Shown one piece after another: positions 6,721-11,107 of a stretch of DNA of 11,107 nt; the first letter of the stretch is position 1, and every line of letters starts with the position of its first letter. The stretch covers positions 1 to 11,107 of the forward strand of contig QHOZ01000167.1 of assembly GCA_003219495.1 (NCBI GenBank), in the 5' to 3' direction. The position numbers and the translations under genes are program-made. Below the pieces are notes generated by a model. That model saw only the letters and a program-made list of their open reading frames with translations. It ran no database searches and had not been told where the DNA came from. The DNA comes from Verrucomicrobiota bacterium. GTDB taxonomy: Bacteria > Verrucomicrobiota > Verrucomicrobiae > Chthoniobacterales > UBA10450.

Positions 6721-8324
6721 CCGGCCAAGCGCCGCGGGTGGCGCTGATTTGTGCAATCGCGTTTAGCATCGTGAACTTGAAAGCAGCGGATCGTCCTCAG
6801 TCGAAACCAACTCCGAGCGCGGCGGCGAAGAACAGAGAGCAATCGAACTGGCTCACGTTTCCGCCGAGCAGCGCGAAGAAATTCGTGTTGCCGGACGGAC
6901 TCACCATCATCGTCCAGGAAGATCGCAGCGCACCGGTAGCGAGCGTGCAGGCATGGTGCGCGACGGGCAGCATCGTCGAAGATGAAAAGCTCGGCGCCGG
7001 TCTCTCGCATATCCTCGAGCACATGCTCTTCAAAGGAACGAAGACGCAAAAGGCGAACGACATTGCGCAAAAAGTTCAGGACGTCGGCGGTTACATCAAT
7101 GCTTACACCTCGTTCGATCGCACCGTTTTTTGGATCGATGTCCCGAAAGATGGCGTCGAGAGCGCGCTCGCAGTTTTGTCGGACGCGATGATGAACTCCA
7201 CCTTGCCGCCCGAGGAATACAACAAGGAACAGGAAGTCATCCGGCGCGAGTTCGCGATGAACGTCGATGATCCCGACCGGATGTTGAGTCTGTTGTTGTT
7301 CGCGACCGCGTATCAAAAGCATCCGTATCGGCTGCCGGTCATCGGTGAGATGGAAATTTACAACCAGCTCACGCAGGAACAGGTGATGCAGTATTACAAA
7401 ACGCGTTACGTGCCGAACAATCTCACCTTCATTGTCGTCGGCGATGTCGATGCGGAAAAAATTCACCAGCAGCTCGCCGATTATTTCAAAAATTATCCCG
7501 GGAAAGCGCTCAAGCCGGTCTTTGTTCCGAACGAGCCGCCACAACTCGGCCGGCGCGAAGTGCACAACGAGTTCGCAACCGAGCTGAGTCGCCTCTCAAT
7601 CGCGTGGCATATTCCGGAGATCACGCATCCCGACGTTCCAGCGCTTGATTTGTTGGCTGGAATTTTGGGCGACGGCCGCAGCTCGCGGTTGTATCGCCGG
7701 GTTCGGGAGCAAACCGGGCTCGCCTACGGCGTGTCAGCGTTTTCCTACACACCGGGTGATCCCGGATTGTTTGGCGTCGACGCGACGGTCGATCCCAAGA
7801 AGCGCGATGAGGCGCAGAAACTGATTTTGCAAATGATCGACGAAATCAAACAGGCGGGCGTGACCGCCGACGAGCTGGTGAAGGCGCAGAAAATGTCGCT
7901 CGCGCATCATTTCGACGCGCTCACGACGATGCGCGGTCAAGCCTCCGATATCGGATCCAATTGGTTGCTGACGCGAAACCTGGATTTCAGCCGCCATTAC
8001 TTGATTGCGGTGCAGAAAGTAACGCTCGCTGACATTCGCCGCGTCGCCGCGAAATATCTTGTCGATCAAAACCTGACCGTCGCGTCGTTGAATCCGAAAG
8101 GCTCGGTCGGCCCGAAACAGGAAGCTTCGAAACCGCCGGCCGCGGCTGAGATTCAAAACTTCGAATTGTCGAACGGGCTGCGGTTGCTCGTGCGCGAAGA
8201 CGCGCGCTTGCCGCTTGTTTCTATCACTGCGGTGTTCCGGAGCGGTTTGCTCGCGGAAACATCGGAGACGAAATCGAAGCGATCGGCGGTTCGATTTCCA
8301 GCGAAGCCGGGAACAACAGCATGA
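6717..8324 (+). CDS. M16 (insulinase-like) zinc peptidase, N-terminal part of a two-module protein cut short by a frameshift
   Basis: M16 peptidases are zinc proteases that degrade peptides in a clamshell chamber; bacterial two-module forms are usually exported. This frame gives 535 residues. Residues 1-24 look like a signal peptide (VALICAIAFSIVNLKAA). The first module (about 50-460) is complete: inverted zinc motif HILEH at 98-102, the downstream acidic cluster with the third ligand at about 171-178 (EQEVIRRE), and the partner-half Arg/Tyr region RVREQTGLAYGVSAFSY at 328-344. The second module starts normally (FELSNGLRLLVREDARLPLV, 482-501) and runs to about E514. After that, 21 residues of unrelated frame lead to TGA at 8324, while the true continuation is in another frame. 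The full gene would span 6717-9325. Its start overlaps the Minf_1886 stop. The catalytic module could still fold, but M16 enzymes normally need both halves. Confidence 0.88.
   Translation: MTGQAPRVALICAIAFSIVNLKAADRPQSKPTPSAAAKNREQSNWLTFPPSSAKKFVLPDGLTIIVQEDRSAPVASVQAWCATGSIVEDEKLGAGLSHILEHMLFKGTKTQKANDIAQKVQDVGGYINAYTSFDRTVFWIDVPKDGVESALAVLSDAMMNSTLPPEEYNKEQEVIRREFAMNVDDPDRMLSLLLFATAYQKHPYRLPVIGEMEIYNQLTQEQVMQYYKTRYVPNNLTFIVVGDVDAEKIHQQLADYFKNYPGKALKPVFVPNEPPQLGRREVHNEFATELSRLSIAWHIPEITHPDVPALDLLAGILGDGRSSRLYRRVREQTGLAYGVSAFSYTPGDPGLFGVDATVDPKKRDEAQKLILQMIDEIKQAGVTADELVKAQKMSLAHHFDALTTMRGQASDIGSNWLLTRNLDFSRHYLIAVQKVTLADIRRVAAKYLVDQNLTVASLNPKGSVGPKQEASKPPAAAEIQNFELSNGLRLLVREDARLPLVSITAVFRSGLLAETSETKSKRSAVRFPAKPGTTA
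8256..8261 (+). other. Deletion/frameshift junction inside the M16 gene
   Basis: Up to GAA at 8256-8258 the frame encodes SGLLAE, as expected for the start of the second M16 module. From ATC at 8261 the frame in register with the downstream ORF encodes IGDEIEAIGGSISSEAGNNS, also expected. Comparison with the first module shows that about 25 residues that should lie between them are absent, and the reading frame changes. The lost part corresponds to the helix bearing the (often degenerate) HxxEH in module two. It could be a real mutation or an assembly error. Confidence 0.75.
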
Positions 8325-9325
8325 GTGTCGGCGTGCACGTGATGAAGCCCGACGTGAAGACCGGCGTTGGTCTGCTCGCCGATGTTTTGTTGAACGCGAC
8401 GTTTCCCGACAACGTGGTCACGCGCGAGAAGCAGGTCCAAATCGCCGGGATCAAACAGGAAGAAGAGCAGCCGACGACGGTTGCGCGGAATATTTTGCGG
8501 CACGCGTTGTTTCAGGAGCATCCCTACGCGTTGCGCGCGAACGGGGCGCCGGAATCGGTGGAGCGCCTGGCCCAAAAAGATCTCGTCGCTTTCCGCGACA
8601 AATATGTCGTCGCCAAAAATGGCGTGATCTCCGTTTTCGGCAACGTGAACGCGAACGAAGTGAAACAGTTATTCGAAGAAGCGCTCGGCAAAATGAAAGC
8701 CGGCGAGCTCGCGCTTAGCAGCGTGCCGCAGCCGCCGACGATCTCGAAAGTTGAAAGCGTCGACGCGAGTAAAGAAAAAGCGCAGGGCGTGATCATGGTC
8801 GGCTATCGCGGCGTCGACATGTTCAGCAAAGATCGACATGCGCTTGAATTGATCGACGAAGCGAGCAGCGATCTCGGCTCGCGATTTTTCATCCGCATCC
8901 GCGAAAACATGGGCCTGGCGTATTACGTCGGCGCGATGCAGATGCAGGGACTCGTGCCCGGCGTGTTCGCGTTTTACCTCGGGACGGACCCGCAGAAAAT
9001 CGAGCCGGTGAAAACAGCGTTGCTCGACGAGATTGGAAAACTGGCGAGCGAAGGCTTGAGCGAAGCCGAGCTTAATCGCGCGAAGAAGAAGTTGATTGGG
9101 CAACATCAGATCGCGATGCAGAGCACCGACTCGTTCGGGTTCCAATCCGCGCTCGATGAGATCTACGGGCTCGGCTTCGATTATTACAAGAAGATCGACA
9201 ACGAAGTGAACGCGGTGACGCTTGAGGAGATTAAGAGCGTGGCGGCGAAATATTTCCGCGATCAACCCTACGTCTTAGCAACTGTGCGACCGCCGGAAGG
9301 AACGCCAGCCGCGAAACAAAAGTGA
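8321..9325 (+). CDS. M16 peptidase, C-terminal part of the second module (frameshifted remainder)
   Basis: This frame holds most of the second, normally non-catalytic, M16 module. Coding similarity already begins at 8261, upstream of the ATG (IGDEIEAIGG), so ATG 8321 is merely the first start codon in the frame. It overlaps the TGA of the upstream half (ATGA), which could permit coupled re-initiation by chance. The 334 residues show typical M16 features: REKQVQIAGIKQEEEQPTTV (36-55), the strand motif NGVISVFGNVNANEV, and the substrate-binding Arg/Tyr region RIRENMGLAYYVGAMQM, followed by a helical end with YFRDQPYVLATVRPPE. A protein started here would lack the first strands and helix of the module, so it would be unlikely to fold alone. 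It ends three bases before the DUF1844 gene. Confidence 0.8.
   Translation: MSVGVHVMKPDVKTGVGLLADVLLNATFPDNVVTREKQVQIAGIKQEEEQPTTVARNILRHALFQEHPYALRANGAPESVERLAQKDLVAFRDKYVVAKNGVISVFGNVNANEVKQLFEEALGKMKAGELALSSVPQPPTISKVESVDASKEKAQGVIMVGYRGVDMFSKDRHALELIDEASSDLGSRFFIRIRENMGLAYYVGAMQMQGLVPGVFAFYLGTDPQKIEPVKTALLDEIGKLASEGLSEAELNRAKKKLIGQHQIAMQSTDSFGFQSALDEIYGLGFDYYKKIDNEVNAVTLEEIKSVAAKYFRDQPYVLATVRPPEGTPAAKQK
8829..8838 (+). repeat. AAGATCGACA word, copy 9
   Basis: Exact 10-mer in the second M16 half, in a third coding phase (Ser-Lys-Asp-Arg-His). Confidence 0.7.
9191..9200 (+). repeat. AAGATCGACA word, copy 10
   Basis: Exact 10-mer in the second M16 half; Lys-Ile-Asp phase (KKIDN). Confidence 0.7.
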
Positions 9326-9328
9326 ACC

Positions 9329-9754
9329 ATGGCTGAAGTCCAAAAAGCAACGCAGAGCGGCGAAATGTCCCAGCGCTTCATCGAGTTCGTGATGATGCAC
9401 GCGCAAAACGCGGCGCTTTTTCTAGGCCAAATTCCGAATCCGAAAACCGGCCAGGGTGAAGTGAATCTCGAGCTTGCGAAAATGTTCATCGATCAACTCG
9501 CGATGATTCAGGAAAAAACGCGCGGCAATCTGACCAGTGAGGAAGCGACCGTCTTGAAAAACACGTTGTCGAATTTGCAGATGCTGTACGTCGAGATCTC
9601 GCGGTCGCCGCAAGCAGCGGCTTCGGTGCCGCCTTCGTCCGAACCGGAGCCGGAAGAGTCAACATCCGCCGCGGAGCAGCCGCCGGCTTCGTCTGAGCCC
9701 CCGCCCCCGGAAGGCGAGTCGAAGAAAAAATTCACGAAGAGCTACGGCTCGTGA
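9329..9754 (+). CDS. DUF1844 domain protein
   Basis: This is a 141-residue protein whose first 95 residues match DUF1844, a small helical domain of unknown function. Visible family features are FIEFVMMHAQNAALFLGQIP (17-36), NPKTG, LELAKMFIDQLAMIQEKTRG (47-66), NLTSEEATVLKNTLSNLQML (67-86) and YVEISRS. The rest is a low-complexity Pro/Glu/Ser-rich tail ending in a basic KKKFTKSYGS. No signal peptide is present, so it is presumably cytoplasmic. It begins three bases after the M16 stop, so it should be the last gene of that unit. A perfect hairpin lies just past its stop codon. Confidence 0.9.
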   Translation: MAEVQKATQSGEMSQRFIEFVMMHAQNAALFLGQIPNPKTGQGEVNLELAKMFIDQLAMIQEKTRGNLTSEEATVLKNTLSNLQMLYVEISRSPQAAASVPPSSEPEPEESTSAAEQPPASSEPPPPEGESKKKFTKSYGS

Positions 9755-9762
9755 ATTGAACA

Positions 9763-9779
9763 GACGCGGCCTTCGCGTC
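9763..9779 (+). terminator. Hairpin after the DUF1844 gene, weak terminator candidate
   Basis: GACGCG (9763-9768) and CGCGTC (9774-9779) make a perfect 6-bp GC-rich stem with a 5-base loop, starting nine bases after the TGA. No T-run follows, so it is not a classic rho-independent terminator; it may stabilise the transcript end or be chance. The 77-base gap otherwise contains nothing recognisable. Confidence 0.3.
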
Positions 9780-9831
9780 GTCGAAGAAGACGCTTGCCGC
9801 CGGATCATCGTCGGGCGGCGATCTCAATGGG

Positions 9832-10932
9832 ATGCACGCGAGGGCAAAAAATGGGAACGGCAACGGTTCGAAACTCGTCGCCGAAGCAATTGAAGCGGCT
9901 GAGGAAGCGGGTCTGCGTTATATCAGCGATGACCGCGCTGGCTACACGCGCAGGAAAAAAGGCGACGACTTCGAATATTTGGATACCGACGGAAAACCGG
10001 TCCGCGACGAGCAGCGCTTGCTGCGCTTGAAGCGGCTGGGGATTCCACCTGCCTGGACGGACGTATGGATTTGTCCGTCGTCGAATTGCCACATTCAAGC
10101 AACCGGACGGGATGCGCGTCGTCGCAAACAATATCTTTATCACGAACGGTGGCGCGAAATTCGCGATGAAAATAAATACGATCGCATGATCGCGTTCGGC
10201 AAAGCGCTGCCGAAAATTCGCAGACGCATGTCGGAGGATTTGAAGTTGGCGGGATTACCGCGCAATAAAGTTCTGGCGACGGTGGTGCAATTGCTCGAGC
10301 GCACTTTCATCCGCATCGGCAACGAAGAGTACGCGCGCGAAAACAAATCATTCGGTCTGACGACGATGAAAGATCGACACGTGGAGGTGAAAGGATCGAA
10401 ATTGCGTTTTCGATTTCGCGGCAAGAGCGGCAAGGACCACGACGTGGACGTGACCGACCGGCGAATCGCGAAAATTATTTCCAGGCTGCAAGATTTGCCC
10501 GGTCAGGATTTGTTTCAGTACGTCGATGACGACGGCGAAGTGCACAACGTCAGCTCGCAGGACGTGAACGAATATCTCCGTGAGATCACCGGCGAAGATT
10601 TCAGCGCGAAAGATTTTCGGACTTTGGCGGGCACAGTTCTGACCGCGGTTGCGCTCAATGCTCAGGAAAAGTTCGAGACCAAGAAACAAGCCAAGTCCAA
10701 CGTCACAACGGCGGTCAAAGCCGTTGCTCAAATTCTCGGCAACACGCCCGCCATTTGCCGGAAGTGCTATGTTCATCCGGCGATTTTCGAAAGTTATCTC
10801 GGTCAAAAATCAATCGAGGGTCTCAAACAAATGACCGAAGAAGCGCTCGAGCGGGACGATGTCGATCTTCGCTCGAGCGAAAAAGCCGTTTTGAAGTTTC
10901 TCGAAGCGCGGCTTGCGAAAAAAGCGGCGTAA
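9832..10932 (+). CDS. DNA topoisomerase IB (poxvirus-like bacterial type)
   Basis: This 366-residue enzyme relaxes supercoiled DNA by nicking one strand through a 3'-phosphotyrosine. The N-terminal domain (about 25-110) has the family pattern LRYISDDRAGYTRR, DTDGKPVRDEQRLLRLKRLG, PPAWTDVWICP and HIQATGRDARRRKQYLYH. The catalytic domain shows the full active site: R161 (IRIGNEEYA), K198 (FRGKSGKDHDVDV), R263 (KDFRTLAGT), N304 and nucleophile Y313 (CRKCYVHPAIFESY). The spacings 37, 65, 41 and 9 equal those I remember for the Deinococcus radiodurans enzyme (R137, K174, R239, N280, Y289). DFRTL has Leu where DFRTW is common. ATG 9832 is the only usable start: an in-frame TGA lies at 9757 with no other start codon between. 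The length, slightly above that of Deinococcus, comes from the N-terminal extension and an acidic/basic C-terminal tail. Confidence 0.95.
   Translation: MHARAKNGNGNGSKLVAEAIEAAEEAGLRYISDDRAGYTRRKKGDDFEYLDTDGKPVRDEQRLLRLKRLGIPPAWTDVWICPSSNCHIQATGRDARRRKQYLYHERWREIRDENKYDRMIAFGKALPKIRRRMSEDLKLAGLPRNKVLATVVQLLERTFIRIGNEEYARENKSFGLTTMKDRHVEVKGSKLRFRFRGKSGKDHDVDVTDRRIAKIISRLQDLPGQDLFQYVDDDGEVHNVSSQDVNEYLREITGEDFSAKDFRTLAGTVLTAVALNAQEKFETKKQAKSNVTTAVKAVAQILGNTPAICRKCYVHPAIFESYLGQKSIEGLKQMTEEALERDDVDLRSSEKAVLKFLEARLAKKAA
10370..10379 (+). repeat. AAGATCGACA word, copy 11
   Basis: Exact 10-mer in the TopIB gene, third coding phase (Met-Lys-Asp-Arg-His). Confidence 0.7.
10860..10869 (-). repeat. AAGATCGACA word, copy 12
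   Basis: Exact 10-mer on the minus strand in the TopIB gene; Val-Asp-Leu phase (DVDLR). Confidence 0.7.
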
Positions 10933-10935
10933 AAA

Positions 10936-11107
10936 TCAGCGCCCGCCGCCGCCTGGAGTCGATTTCGGCTTGGCGGTTTTGCGAACGGTGATTGTTTCCT
11001 CACTCGGAGTGGGGGACTTCTCGGGAGATTTTTTGGTGGTCGGATAGATCAAACGCCACGGCTGCGATTTTATCGTTTCGCTGAATTCTTTAATGTTCTG
11101 TCCGGTC
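10936..11107 (-). CDS. C-terminal end of a minus-strand gene, possibly an MCE/MlaD family protein
   Basis: Reading the minus strand from the right edge, 56 codons are open up to TGA at 10938-10936. The peptide includes NIKEFSETIKSQPWRLIYP, followed by TTKKSPEKSPTPSEE and a basic Gly-rich end. The helix-then-PWRLIYP pattern resembles the C-terminus of MlaD/MCE-domain lipid-transport proteins of Verrucomicrobia and related groups, in which a periplasmic helix ends in a similar PWR(L/V)IWP segment. The MCE domain itself lies outside the window, so the product name is tentative. Its stop is only three bases from the TopIB stop on the other strand. Confidence 0.6.
   Translation of the reverse strand, partial: TGQNIKEFSETIKSQPWRLIYPTTKKSPEKSPTPSEETITVRKTAKPKSTPGGGGR

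Noticed and set aside
6630..7565. Minus-strand open frame of 311 codons opposite the M16 gene
   Set aside because: Antisense shadow of the M16 coding strand, which shows the zinc motif and module structure; the GC-rich codon use keeps the reverse frame free of stops.
8256..8324. Programmed ribosomal frameshift in the M16 gene
   Set aside because: No slippery heptamer is visible and about 25 conserved residues are missing at the junction, which slippage cannot explain.
8669..9265. Minus-strand open frame of 198 codons opposite the second M16 half
   Set aside because: Same shadow effect; the plus strand encodes the expected M16 C-terminal motifs.
906..10877. Frequent GCTCGAGC/CTCGAG words
   Set aside because: Most copies are in frame as Leu-Glu (CTC GAG) and follow the codon preference of this genome, unlike AAGATCGACA, which changes phase and enters intergenic DNA.
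1..11107. CRISPR, toxin-antitoxin, phage defence or mobile-element content
   Set aside because: No spaced direct repeats, transposase, integrase, inverted terminal repeats or defence-type domains were seen; the genes are housekeeping, envelope or lineage-specific unknowns.

Overview
The window reads as chromosomal DNA of a soil-type member of Verrucomicrobia, possibly close to Chthoniobacterales. The main pointer is a 142-residue protein at 6292-6720 that I recognise as the Minf_1886 family, which is largely restricted to Verrucomicrobia and Planctomycetes. The moderately high GC, an FmdB-type zinc ribbon with a C-x4-C second knuckle, a DUF1844 protein and a bacterial topoisomerase IB fit that placement. 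I see no rRNA, tRNA, CRISPR array, insertion sequence, phage gene or attachment site, and no gene-free stretch longer than about 130 bases.

Layout. Positions 1-2254 (minus) hold the first 751 codons of mfd, the transcription-repair coupling factor, which runs off the left edge. Immediately upstream of it on the same strand is a lipoprotein L,D-transpeptidase (2298-2909). A 129-base divergent gap separates this from a plus-strand pair: FmdB-type zinc ribbon (3039-3389) and, overlapping it by ATGA, a membrane-anchored zinc-ribbon protein (3386-4141). Convergent to that pair is a Tyr/Gly-rich exported protein with a C-terminal peptidoglycan-binding domain (4204-4851), with a terminator-like hairpin between the two. 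After a 120-base divergent region the plus strand carries an exported 414-residue protein resembling a peptidase MA-like fold without its zinc histidines (4972-6216), the Minf_1886 protein (6292-6720), an M16 zinc peptidase interrupted near 8258 by a deletion plus frameshift (6717-8324 and 8321-9325), a DUF1844 protein (9329-9754) and DNA topoisomerase IB (9832-10932). The right edge contains the last 56 codons of a minus-strand gene, probably an MCE/MlaD-type protein.

Themes. Two genes concern DNA transactions (Mfd, TopIB). Several concern the envelope (L,D-transpeptidase, peptidoglycan-binding protein, exported M16 peptidase, exported peptidase-like protein, possible MCE protein). The plus-strand block from Minf_1886 to DUF1844 is tightly packed, with one ATGA overlap and a 3-base gap, and looks like one transcription unit.

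The signal no gene explains is a short word. AAGATCGAC or its complement occurs 12 times in 11.1 kb, 11 times as the 10-mer AAGATCGACA. It appears on both strands, in three different coding phases and in two of the small intergenic gaps, both just after stop codons. Base composition predicts well under one copy. This resembles a DNA uptake sequence or another highly iterated genomic signal and is the best candidate here for something undescribed. The second notable point is the broken M16 gene, whose two halves are otherwise well preserved.
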